Of a stretch of DNA of 64,000 bases, positions 16,759-25,202 are shown one piece after another. The position numbers and the translations under genes are program-made. Each line of letters begins with the position of its first letter. Position 1 is the first letter of the stretch. Under the pieces are notes generated by a model. That model made no database searches. It saw only the letters and a list, made by a program, of their open reading frames with translations, and was not told the origin of the DNA. The DNA is from Betaproteobacteria bacterium Ga0077526 (GTDB lineage Bacteria; Pseudomonadota; Gammaproteobacteria; Burkholderiales; Ga0077523): NCBI GenBank assembly GCA_001464765.1, contig LNDV01000034.1:310001-374000 (forward strand), read 5' to 3'.

Positions 16759-17890
16759 TCGCCGGCACCAGCCGACCCGCAAGATCCGCCACGCGGGCGG
16801 CGCCCGAAGCGAACATGCAGACCCGCAAGTCTTCCAGCACGGCGCCGATGAACGATTCGAGTGCCGGTGCGCCTTCCGCCGCCGCCTGCAGCATCGGCCG
16901 GGCCATCGCGCCCACATCGGCGCCCAGAGCGAGCGCCTTCGCGAGATCCATGCCGCTGCGCAGACCGCCCGAGGCAACGAGCGGCGCGGTGGCCGCGGCG
17001 CCCCGCACCATGCGGATCGATTCGCTGGTCGGAATGCCCCACTCGCCAAACCGCTGACCGAGCGCGCGCCGCTCGGGCGTGCGCGCGCAGAAGGCCTCCA
17101 CCTTGGCCCAGGACGTCCCGCCCGCCCCTGCGCAGTCCAGCCCTGCCACACCGCAGTCCACCAGCCGCCGCGCCGCCGAGGTACTGAGTCCGAACCCGAT
17201 CTCGCGGGCAAATACGGGCACGCCCTCGACTGCGAGGTCGCGGCACAACTGCGCGAGACGCGCGGCGAACGTCCGGAAATCACGGTCGCCGCCCTGGATG
17301 GCTTCCTGGAGAGGATTGATGTGCACGAACAGCGCATCGGCCCCGATCATCCGCACGGCGCGCATCGCCTCGGGCACCCCCCAGCCGCGCGCCAGCTGAG
17401 CCGCGCCGATATTGGCAAAGAGAAGGATGTCGGGCGCGACGTCGCGCACGCGGAAATAGGGTTCGAGTTCGGGATGTTCGATGGCCACACGCTGGCTGCC
17501 CACGCCCATCGCGAGACCGAATCGCTGCGCTGCTGCGGCGAGCGTCCGGTTGATCTCCAGCGCCCGCGGCGTGCCGCCGGTCATCGGGCCGATCATCAGC
17601 GGCGCTCTGAGCGACTTGCCGGCGAGACTCACGCCCAGATCGATGTGGGCGAGCGAAAGGTCGGCGCAGGCCTCGTTGACAAACTCGAAGCGCTCGAAGC
17701 CCGCGCTCTTGCGGTACTCGACGTCCTCGTGAAGGCAGACCTCGATGTGCATGCCCTTGGAGGACGGATCGCGCACCGGGGCGGGCTGGGAAGCCTCTGT
17801 CGATCCAGCCTGGTTCCGCGCAAGCAGCGCGCGAACGCGCCCCGTCCCGGGACGGACCTCCTCCACCGCGCGTTTGCTGCCAGCTCCCAT
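16745..17890 (-). CDS. fni: Type 2 isopentenyl-diphosphate isomerase (FMN)
   Basis: A 381-residue TIM-barrel flavoprotein that interconverts IPP and DMAPP. Family motifs include APLMIGPMTGGT, GLAMGVGSQR, HINPLQEAIQ, GAGGTSW and a C-terminal phosphate site ASGGLRSGMDLAKALALGAD. It has about 45 extra N-terminal residues over the usual 340-350, and the usual RK.DHL-type opening is replaced by a KGMHIEVCLHEDVEYRK segment. GGAGG before the ATG supports the start, so the extension is probably translated. No carotenoid or other isoprenoid genes are adjacent. Confidence 0.9.
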   Translation of the reverse strand: MGAGSKRAVEEVRPGTGRVRALLARNQAGSTEASQPAPVRDPSSKGMHIEVCLHEDVEYRKSAGFERFEFVNEACADLSLAHIDLGVSLAGKSLRAPLMIGPMTGGTPRALEINRTLAAAAQRFGLAMGVGSQRVAIEHPELEPYFRVRDVAPDILLFANIGAAQLARGWGVPEAMRAVRMIGADALFVHINPLQEAIQGGDRDFRTFAARLAQLCRDLAVEGVPVFAREIGFGLSTSAARRLVDCGVAGLDCAGAGGTSWAKVEAFCARTPERRALGQRFGEWGIPTSESIRMVRGAAATAPLVASGGLRSGMDLAKALALGADVGAMARPMLQAAAEGAPALESFIGAVLEDLRVCMFASGAARVADLAGRLVPAITTA

Positions 17891-18047
17891 GTCATCCTCC
17901 ACGACCTGTCCGTCCGGCCATGAAGTTGCTGCCGGCTCTCGCAACGGAAGTGCGCCGAGTATAAGCCCCGACATCCGGGGAAACATTCCTGTGTCGTGAT
18001 AGCCCGCGAGGCCGATGGCCCCGCGGGGCGCGACGAACTCTCCCGGA

Positions 18048-19556
18048 TCAGACCGCCGCGCCCGTGCCGAACACCGGGCCGTTCGGCCGGATGCGCATGC
18101 CCTGCCCCAGGCGCCGCCAGGGGAAGTCTCCCGGGTCCGCGAGCATCGGGCCGGGCGCCTTGCAGACGATGATCTGCTCTGCGATCGGCGCGAAGTCAGC
18201 GCGGAAGTGCACGGAGCTCTTGTTCACGAGGATCGCTTCACGGGTCGGTTCGATGCCGACGAAGCGGTACATCTCCTGGTCGGCGAGCTGCGGTTTTTCG
18301 CAGGCGACCACGACCCTCACGCCACCAATGCGCAGGCACGCCGAAGGGCCGAGGTTCATCCTGGCGCCGCGATAGAACGGCCCGGTGCAGGTGAACTTGC
18401 CGTCCGACAGGCGCTCGACGGTGAAACGGCCGTGGAAGGGCGCGTCGCCGGGAATGCGCGACTTGCCGCCGATCCCGATCTCCAGCGTGCCGCCCTCGCC
18501 CACCGCGTGCGCCGCGCGGGCGGTCTCGGGGTCTGCGATGAGGCCGAGGGAAGCCCGCTGCGCACCCGCCGCAACAAGCGCGCGGAGCATTCCCGTAGTG
18601 TCCGAATTCCCGCCGGCGCCCGGATTGTCCTGGGTGTCGGCAATCACCACCGGGCGGCTCGCGCGGCCGGCGATGGCCATCGCGCGACGTACGCCTTCCT
18701 CGGGGAGACAGGCGTCGATTTCGAAGGTCGACTCCCGGGCCGCGATGTCCTTCGCGAAGCGCTCGACGGCCGCTTCGGTCGCCTCTCGATCTGCGCCATA
18801 GGCGAAGACGACCGGGCCGCACTCGGGAAAGTCCGCCGCCGGAAAACCCGGGGTGAAGGAGACGGACCCGACACCCCTGCCTTCGTGGCGGGGCAGTTCG
18901 CCGTAGACGGTCGCCATGGGTTCGAGCATCGTGCACTGCGAACCGAGCGGGATGAGGAACCCCAGACGCCGCACCGCCACGTGGAGCTTCGGCCCGCCGG
19001 CCAGCCGCGCCAGCAGCAGATGGGCCGCACGCTCGCCGGTCTCGGCCATGTCGATGTGCGGATAGGTGCGGTAGGCGACGAAGGCGTCGGCGTTCGCGAT
19101 CATCTTCGCGGTCACGTTCGCGTGCAGGTCCAGGCTGGCCACGACGGGCACCTCGGGGCCCACCGCCGCGCGAACACGCGCAAGCAATTCCCCCTCGCCG
19201 TCGTCGAAGTGTTCCGTGACCATCGCGCCGTGGAGGTCGAGGTACACACCGTCGAGCTTTCCGGCCCGGCGGATCGGCCCGACGATATCGGCGGCAATGC
19301 TCTCGAAGGCCTCTTCCGTCACGTGCGCGGAAGGGCTGGCCGCTGCCCAGGCCGTCGGCACGAGTACATGACCGGCCTTGCGCAGCGCCTCGACGGCACC
19401 GGCCACCGGCAGATTGATGCCGGCCGTTCCCTCGAACACCTCGTCGCCGCGCAGCAGCGGCGGCCAGCCGCCGCCGCGGACAAACTCCTCGAGCGTCGCC
19501 TTGCTGGGGGCGAACGTGTTGGTCTCGTGCTGAAATCCTCCGACTGCGATGCGCAT
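18048..19556 (-). CDS. M81 family metallopeptidase (MlrC-like)
   Basis: A 502-residue protein of the M81/microcystinase C family. HETNTF at residues 10-15, a DLHGAM motif, a second DLHAN motif and the late DNPGAGGNSD loop match the family. Most members are not involved in microcystin breakdown. They are thought to act on peptides or amides with zinc. It is a single gene with no partner in sight. Confidence 0.9.
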   Translation of the reverse strand: MRIAVGGFQHETNTFAPSKATLEEFVRGGGWPPLLRGDEVFEGTAGINLPVAGAVEALRKAGHVLVPTAWAAASPSAHVTEEAFESIAADIVGPIRRAGKLDGVYLDLHGAMVTEHFDDGEGELLARVRAAVGPEVPVVASLDLHANVTAKMIANADAFVAYRTYPHIDMAETGERAAHLLLARLAGGPKLHVAVRRLGFLIPLGSQCTMLEPMATVYGELPRHEGRGVGSVSFTPGFPAADFPECGPVVFAYGADREATEAAVERFAKDIAARESTFEIDACLPEEGVRRAMAIAGRASRPVVIADTQDNPGAGGNSDTTGMLRALVAAGAQRASLGLIADPETARAAHAVGEGGTLEIGIGGKSRIPGDAPFHGRFTVERLSDGKFTCTGPFYRGARMNLGPSACLRIGGVRVVVACEKPQLADQEMYRFVGIEPTREAILVNKSSVHFRADFAPIAEQIIVCKAPGPMLADPGDFPWRRLGQGMRIRPNGPVFGTGAAV

Positions 19557-19739
19557 GACGTCCCCGGGCGTTGGTGGGTGCTGGAGGCCGCATTATCGCC
19601 GTGAACGCCGTGCCCCGGACGGCACAGGACAGGGTGGCAACGACACGACCTCTCCGGGATAATGCGCCCCGCGCACGCCGGGCTGGGACAGGGAACGCCG
19701 GCAGCAGCCACTACAACGACAAGCGAAGAACCCCACGGA

Positions 19740-20543
19740 ATGCATCCCCTTGCTCCAGCGGCGCTGGCAGCCGCCCTCTGGCTCGCTGCCCTGTCTGCGC
19801 CGCTCCACGCGCAGACCTCGTCCACGGATCCGGCCGCAACCGCCGCGAACGATCTGGTCAAGCGTCTCGATCCGACGGATTTCCGCACCCGGATCGAATC
19901 CCGCTTCGAGCACCAGTCCAACCAGGACGGCGGCCATCGGGACCTCGTCGTGCCGCGGCTGGACTACGCCGTCAGCAAGACCTTCTCGATCCGCCTGGAG
20001 ACACCGTTCGTGCGCTATGGGCCCGGCGTGGGGAGTGGGGACCCGGTCTCCGGCGTGGGTGACTTGCTGACACGCGGCGCGTGGCGCGTGCATCGCTCTC
20101 CGGGCATGGCCGTTGTCGCGGGGGTGGAGACCACCTTCGATACCGCGTCGGATCCGGGTTTGGGCTTCGGCAAGCACATCGCCTCCCCGTTCGCCTTCGC
20201 GGCGTTCGACGCGCCGAGTCTCAACTCGGTCATCTTTCCCGGGGTGCAGCATTACGGGTCCTACGCCGGACAGGACGCGCGCAGCCACGTGAGCTTCACG
20301 CAATTCCGCCTGTTCGTGCTGACTCGCTGGCCCAATCGCTTCTACACGGGGATCGAAAACCAGCTCACGGTGGATCACCGGCGCAACGGGCGCGTCGGCT
20401 TCACCATCGAGACGGAAGTAGGCCGGTTCCTCGACAAGCACTGGGCCGTATGGGGCCGGCCCGGCATCGGTCTGCTGGGGGATCAGCTGCCGTACATCTA
20501 CAACTGGAACTTCGAGGTCGGCTTCCGTTACCTGTTCGACTGA
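19740..20543 (+). CDS. Putative outer-membrane protein (COG4313/MetA-pathway-like)
   Basis: A 267-residue protein with a clear signal peptide (cleavage after APLHA, about residue 24). The mature part alternates polar and apolar residues like a beta barrel and ends in the aromatic FRYLFD typical of outer-membrane proteins. It resembles the family misnamed 'MetA pathway of phenol degradation' (COG4313). No function can be assigned. Its stop is 13 bases from the convergent methyltransferase gene. Confidence 0.72.
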   Translation: MHPLAPAALAAALWLAALSAPLHAQTSSTDPAATAANDLVKRLDPTDFRTRIESRFEHQSNQDGGHRDLVVPRLDYAVSKTFSIRLETPFVRYGPGVGSGDPVSGVGDLLTRGAWRVHRSPGMAVVAGVETTFDTASDPGLGFGKHIASPFAFAAFDAPSLNSVIFPGVQHYGSYAGQDARSHVSFTQFRLFVLTRWPNRFYTGIENQLTVDHRRNGRVGFTIETEVGRFLDKHWAVWGRPGIGLLGDQLPYIYNWNFEVGFRYLFD

Positions 20544-20556
20544 GCAGGGCGCCCAG

Positions 20557-21285
20557 TCACATGACGTAGGCGCGGTGGCCCCAGACCTGCCAGAGCGCCA
20601 GCCCCTCGGGCATCAGCGTAGAGAAACCGCGCGGGTTCGTGGGCAGCACCGAGCCGAGCTGCGCGAAGGTCGTCCCCACGTGCAGCAAGCCCGCCCGGCT
20701 GAACGCCTGCGGCAGCTGCGCAGCCACGGTCGTCGTGCCTTCGCGCCAGGAGTCGGGCAGAGACAGGGAGAGTTCGTCGAGCGTCCTCCCCGGCAGGGTC
20801 ACGGGGCAGGCCGGCGCGGATTCGAGTTCTTCGCACACCAGCGCGCCGCCCGGCTCGAGGAGACTGACCAGTTCGGCCAGGGCGTCCCACGGACGATCCA
20901 GTCGACTGAACAGGCAGCGGGCGTAGACCAGTCCGAAGGACGAGCGGGGCAGCCCGGTGTTGTACGGCGAAGCCTGTTCGAACCACAGATTCTTGCGGCC
21001 TTCGTGCCGCGCGGTTTCCCGTCCGCTCGCGAGCTGCGCCGGATCCTCGCCGAGTCCGACCACCAGCCCGGATGGCCCCACCTCCTCCGCCAGTCGAAGC
21101 GTCATCAGGCCAACGCCGCAGCCGACGTCCGCGACGCGCATGCCATCCATGAGGCCGGCGTTTCGCAGCAGCGAGCAGGAGCCGGCTTCGAGAAGCCGAT
21201 GCAGGCGCTGCTGATCGGTGTGCTGTCCGTGGGCCCAACGATGGCCGACACTGCGCTGGCCATCGGCGATGGTGATGCTGTTCAT
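20557..21285 (-). CDS. SAM-dependent class I methyltransferase
   Basis: A 242-residue methyltransferase. The SAM motif I is VADVGCGVGLMTLRLAEEV around residues 51-69, followed by a post-I acidic region VVGLGEDP and the motif IV/V region (FGLVYARCLFSRLDRP, LLEPGGALVCEE). It resembles methyltransferase domain 25/31 proteins. The substrate is unknown. It is single and divergent in regulation from the Cpx-like operon, which lies upstream on the same strand. Confidence 0.86.
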   Translation of the reverse strand: MNSITIADGQRSVGHRWAHGQHTDQQRLHRLLEAGSCSLLRNAGLMDGMRVADVGCGVGLMTLRLAEEVGPSGLVVGLGEDPAQLASGRETARHEGRKNLWFEQASPYNTGLPRSSFGLVYARCLFSRLDRPWDALAELVSLLEPGGALVCEELESAPACPVTLPGRTLDELSLSLPDSWREGTTTVAAQLPQAFSRAGLLHVGTTFAQLGSVLPTNPRGFSTLMPEGLALWQVWGHRAYVM

Positions 21286-21401
21286 GGCTTGGTCTCCTGG
21301 GATTGCTTCGGGTCCGGGCGGCGTCCCCGCTCAGGTGGCGCCGGGCGGACTCAACGGTTCCCATTGTCCGGATCGCATTCCTCGCCGATATAGCAGAAAG
21401 G

Positions 21402-22673
21402 TCATATCCCCGAACGTTTTCCCGGAGACAGGCTCACTTCGAAGACGCTGCCACCGCCTTCGCGGGACCGATACAGCACCTCGCCGCCATGCGCGCGGGC
21501 GATGCTTCGCACCAGGGCGAGACCGAGCCCGGCACCGTGCCCGCTCTCGGCCATGCCGCGCGGCCGATAGAACGCCTCGAAGATGCGCGTCTGCTCATCG
21601 GGCGCAACGCCGGGACCGCGGTCCATGACAGCGATGGTGGCCAGACCCGACGGCGCCGTCGCGACGTCGAGTTCGATCGCCGAGCCGGCACCGTAGCGCT
21701 GCGCGTTCTCCAGCAGGTTGCGCACGAGCCGGCGCAACAGCCGCTCGTCGCCGACCATCGGGATTTCCTCGCCGCGCACGGCGGCGCCGAACTCTGCACC
21801 CACCTCCGCACACAAGGCGAGCAGTTCGACCGGATCCTCGCGCAAGGCGCCCTGCGCATCGATACGTCCGGAGAGCAGCAGTTCGTCGATCAGCGAGTCG
21901 AGTTCGGCGATATCCCGCGCAAGCCTGCCCTGCAGTTCCGGACGGGCCCCGGTATCGAGCAGCTCGAGCGCCATGCGGATGCGCGACAGCGGGCTGCGCA
22001 ACTCGTGGGAGACATTCGCCAGCAGTGTGCGGTTGGACGTGAGGACCTTCTCGATCCGCGCCGCGGCATCGTTGAAGCTTTCCGCGAGCCGCGCGATCTC
22101 GTCGTTGCCTTCGACCGGCACTCTCGCAGTCAGATCGCCGCCACCGAGCGCTTCCACGCTGCCGCGCAGCCGCTCGAGCCGGCGGGTGATCCGTCGAACG
22201 ACAAAAAAGGCACCGACCGCCGTGGTAACAAGCAACAGCGCCAGCGACGGGAGGAAGCGTCGGGGACCGGGACGACGGTCCACGCGCACGAGCACCCGGC
22301 GTCCGTCGTCCAGTCGCAGCACGAACACAGGTCCAATGCCGCGAACGTGATGGACCCCTCGCTTCGGATGGCCACCCTCCGGCGCGGGCAGCAACTCGCC
22401 CTTGTGCGCCAGGACGGCGTCGTTGCGGTCAAGCACGGTGATGCGTCCGGGAAACTCCGCCGCGATGCGAGTCAGTCTGGCCTGCACGGCTTCGGGTGAT
22501 TCCGCCACGGGCCCGAGGGCCTCCGCCACGAGCGATGACACGCTGTCGGCGAAGGGGGGGCCTTCGTGATCGTCCGGCAGCGTCCACCAGAGCGCGGCCA
22601 GCAGCACCGCGAACGCCACGAGGATGCCGAGGAAGGCGAGCCATATCTGGAGATAGAGATGGCGCACGCGCAC
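21402..22673 (-). CDS. Sensor histidine kinase (CpxA/RstB-like)
   Basis: A 423-residue two-component sensor. It has TM1 (about 10-32), a short periplasmic domain of about 105 residues, TM2 (about 142-160), HAMP (about 160-212), the phosphoacceptor His223 in SHELRSPLSR, and an ATPase domain with NLLENAQRYG, DRGPGV and GAGLGLALV. Order and small sensor domain resemble CpxA. GTG at 22673 has AGGA eight bases upstream and lies four bases after the regulator stop. It probably phosphorylates the OmpR-type partner next door in response to envelope stress. Confidence 0.93.
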   Translation of the reverse strand: MRVRHLYLQIWLAFLGILVAFAVLLAALWWTLPDDHEGPPFADSVSSLVAEALGPVAESPEAVQARLTRIAAEFPGRITVLDRNDAVLAHKGELLPAPEGGHPKRGVHHVRGIGPVFVLRLDDGRRVLVRVDRRPGPRRFLPSLALLLVTTAVGAFFVVRRITRRLERLRGSVEALGGGDLTARVPVEGNDEIARLAESFNDAAARIEKVLTSNRTLLANVSHELRSPLSRIRMALELLDTGARPELQGRLARDIAELDSLIDELLLSGRIDAQGALREDPVELLALCAEVGAEFGAAVRGEEIPMVGDERLLRRLVRNLLENAQRYGAGSAIELDVATAPSGLATIAVMDRGPGVAPDEQTRIFEAFYRPRGMAESGHGAGLGLALVRSIARAHGGEVLYRSREGGGSVFEVSLSPGKRSGI

Positions 22674-22677
22674 GGAC

Positions 22678-23364
22678 TCAGTCCTGCGCCTTGGCGAAGA
22701 CGTAGCCGGCACCGCGGACGGTGACGATCCGGAGCGGGTGCCTAGGATCGTCCTCGATGGCGGCGCGGATGCGGGAGACATGCACGTCCAGGCTGCGGTC
22801 GAATGCCTCGACCTCGTTTCCCTTCAGCCGGTCCATCAGGAAGTCCCGCGACAGCACGCGTCCCGCATGGGTGGCGAGCAGCCAGAGGATGTCGAACTGA
22901 TAGCTGGTGAGCGCGCACGGCTCGCCGGCGAGCGTGACCGTCCGGGCATCGTGATCGATCTCCAGACGGCCGTACCGGAGTCTCACGCGTTCCGAGCCGC
23001 GCGAACCACGACGCAGGATCGCCTTGATGCGCGCGAGCAGTTCGCGCGGTTCGAAGGGTTTGGGGAGGTAGTCGTCGGCGCCGAGTTCGAGACCGACGAT
23101 GCGGTCTGCGGGCTCGCCGCGCGCCGTGAGCATGAGGACGGGCACCTCGGATTCCGCGCGGATGCGCCGGCAGACGTCGAACCCGTCGCCGTCGGGCAGC
23201 ATCACGTCGAGCAGGACGGCATCGAAGGGCCCGCGCAGCGCCTGCGCGAGCCCCTCTCCGGCCGTGTGGGCGAGTTCGAGTTCGAACCCGTAACGACCGA
23301 GGTACTCCGCGACCATCGTGGCGAGGTCACGGTCGTCCTCGATCATCAGCAGGCGCGAACCCAT
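22678..23364 (-). CDS. OmpR-family response regulator (CpxR/RstA-like)
   Basis: A 228-residue response regulator with a receiver domain (phosphoacceptor Asp53 in LLDVMLPDGDG, acidic pair EDD at 9-11, Lys in LPKPF) and a winged-helix DNA-binding domain (LTSYQFDILWLLATHAGRVLSR, RSLDVHVSRIRAAIEDDP). It is the middle gene of a CpxP-like/regulator/kinase operon: seven bases after the CpxP-like gene and four before the kinase gene. Confidence 0.95.
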   Translation of the reverse strand: MGSRLLMIEDDRDLATMVAEYLGRYGFELELAHTAGEGLAQALRGPFDAVLLDVMLPDGDGFDVCRRIRAESEVPVLMLTARGEPADRIVGLELGADDYLPKPFEPRELLARIKAILRRGSRGSERVRLRYGRLEIDHDARTVTLAGEPCALTSYQFDILWLLATHAGRVLSRDFLMDRLKGNEVEAFDRSLDVHVSRIRAAIEDDPRHPLRIVTVRGAGYVFAKAQD

Positions 23365-23370
23365 GGGGGA

Positions 23371-23961
23371 CTAGCTTCGCCTCGGCTGATCGGGCATGCC
23401 GGGCGCGAAGCCCATGGGCCCGCCGAAGCGCCGCATCATGTCGAGGAAGCTCCGGCGCTGATCGGGCGTGAGCACTTCGGCGACGTCCGCCGCCGTCTTG
23501 CTCATCAGCAGCGATGCGCGCTCCGCCAGGGCTACCTCGGCCTTGCGGGCGGCCTCCAGCTTGCTCCGGTCGACAACGTCGCCGGTCAGGCTGGCGACGA
23601 TCGCATCCCGGTTCAGCGTGTGCTGTTCCCGCAGCGCGAGCATCTCGTTCAACGAGGTCTCCATGATGGCTTTCACCTGGGCCTTCTGGGCATCGGTGGC
23701 CTTGAGCTTCGACAGCATGCGATCGATACCGAACTCCATGCGCTCGCGCATCGCTTCGGGGTCCATGGCACCGTGGTGCCCGCGCGCCGAGCAGTGCGCG
23801 CGCACCCAGCCGTGCCCGTCGGGCGAATTCGCGAAGACGTTGGCGCCCATCGCGAGCGCGCCGCCGAGAATGCTACCGGTCAGCAGACCGGCGAGAAAGC
23901 GGCGCTTGGGTTTGGCGGCCGGGGCCGCGGACAAATCGGATCGGGACGTTTCCTTGCTCAT
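23371..23961 (-). CDS. Spy/CpxP-family periplasmic protein
   Basis: A 196-residue protein with a basic N-terminal region (KPKRRF) and a hydrophobic export segment (about 22-45). The Spy/CpxP fold is suggested by helical Met- and Arg-rich repeats and the LTPDQRRSFLDMM motif (LTxxQ) near residue 165. A degenerate first copy is LKATDAQKAQV. CpxP-type proteins bind misfolded periplasmic proteins and inhibit CpxA, so this is probably the feedback component of the operon. AAGGAG six bases before the ATG supports the start. The C-terminus is Gly/Met/Pro-rich. Confidence 0.85.
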   Translation of the reverse strand: MSKETSRSDLSAAPAAKPKRRFLAGLLTGSILGGALAMGANVFANSPDGHGWVRAHCSARGHHGAMDPEAMRERMEFGIDRMLSKLKATDAQKAQVKAIMETSLNEMLALREQHTLNRDAIVASLTGDVVDRSKLEAARKAEVALAERASLLMSKTAADVAEVLTPDQRRSFLDMMRRFGGPMGFAPGMPDQPRRS

Positions 23962-24089
23962 GACGTTCTCCTTCGAGAGGCAGTGAGGCAATGCACAGGG
24001 CATTGCATGGAGGTCATGATGGGCCGCCGGTCTTTCCGGTTCGTGTGGCGAACGTAAAGAAGTGTGAAGCGGGCAAACGGAAAAGCCGG

Positions 24090-25199
24090 TCACAGACGCA
24101 GCTTTCGGAAGTACCCCGTGAGTTCCAGGTATCCACGACCCACGGTGCGTCCTTCGGCAGTGGCCGTCACCGCGCCCTCCCAGTAGATGGTGCCGACGCT
24201 CGCGCGCGAATCGAGTTCCTGGTCGTCGAGGAGTGGCGAGAGCATCACCGTGAGTCCGGGCACGTCCACGCGCATCACCACGGGATAGCGTGCGCCGGTG
24301 CGGGGGCTGGTCCACAGGCGCCCGGGCACGAACTGCACTTCCTTCTCGGTAAAGCGGCGCACGGTCCCGTCGGGACGCGCCAGACTGCCCCCTGCCCACA
24401 GCGGCCGGCCCTCGGCATCCCGGATGCGGAACGCCATGAGCGCCGAGCCGTCCTCGAGATTCAGGCCGATCCAGTCCCATCCGACTGCGGCCGGATCGAG
24501 GATCTCGCTGGACCACTCGTGATCCAGCCAGGCACTGCCGGTCACGGCCTCGGGGTCGGCGCCCGTGCGGATGGAACCGGACACGGTGAGATGCGGACGG
24601 CTGTAGTAGTAGCTTGCCTGCGCGGGTCGCGGTCCCTTGCGGCTGTATCCCGCGTCGCCTTGCAGCACCACGGGCGCACTCGCCGCGAACGCGAGAGTCA
24701 TCTCGAAGTCTGCGGCCTGAATCCTCGCGCGATAGGTCGACCCCTCGAGGGTCAGCGACCACCGGTCGATTCTCACATCGGTGGTAGTCGTCGCCGCTTC
24801 CGCGAGACCGAATCCGGCGCGCGCCGCCACCTGGTCATGCCGCAATCGGCCATGTCGAGGATCAGCAAGCGCGGCGTGCGCGAAAAGCAGCTGCGCCGGA
24901 TCGAATCGGCTGCGGCCCGCCACGGCAATGTCCGGTCGACTGCGAAAGAACGTGATCTGGATGCCGAGATCGCGCCCGTCCTTTGTGCGCACCCAGCCCG
25001 TGACGTACCACCATTCGGTCCGGAACGCGGGATGGGCGCCGTGATCTTCGGGGAAGCGCAGGGGCCGTCCGGGAATGACGTCCGGGTAGTCCGCGGCCCG
25101 CGTCGACACCGGCACCATGGCAGCCAGCGCAACCGCCATGAATCGGCGCCTTGCCCGCGCGATTCGTGCAACCGGTGGGCCGAAAGGCTTGGTGCGCAT
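24090..25199 (-). CDS. AttH/CrtC-like secreted lipocalin-domain protein
   Basis: A 369-residue protein with an N-terminal export signal (ARRRFMAVALAAMVPVSTRA, possibly Tat-like because of RRRF). Two lipocalin-like beta barrels of the CrtC/AttH family (PF07143) follow, with TEWWYVTGWV around residues 60-70 and SAWLDHEWSSE around 220. Related proteins hydrate carotenoids. No carotenoid genes are present, so the AttH role (companion of an ABC exporter) fits better. It follows the ABC permease by three bases. Confidence 0.87.
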   Translation of the reverse strand: MRTKPFGPPVARIARARRRFMAVALAAMVPVSTRAADYPDVIPGRPLRFPEDHGAHPAFRTEWWYVTGWVRTKDGRDLGIQITFFRSRPDIAVAGRSRFDPAQLLFAHAALADPRHGRLRHDQVAARAGFGLAEAATTTTDVRIDRWSLTLEGSTYRARIQAADFEMTLAFAASAPVVLQGDAGYSRKGPRPAQASYYYSRPHLTVSGSIRTGADPEAVTGSAWLDHEWSSEILDPAAVGWDWIGLNLEDGSALMAFRIRDAEGRPLWAGGSLARPDGTVRRFTEKEVQFVPGRLWTSPRTGARYPVVMRVDVPGLTVMLSPLLDDQELDSRASVGTIYWEGAVTATAEGRTVGRGYLELTGYFRKLRL

Positions 25200-25202
25200 G
25201 CG

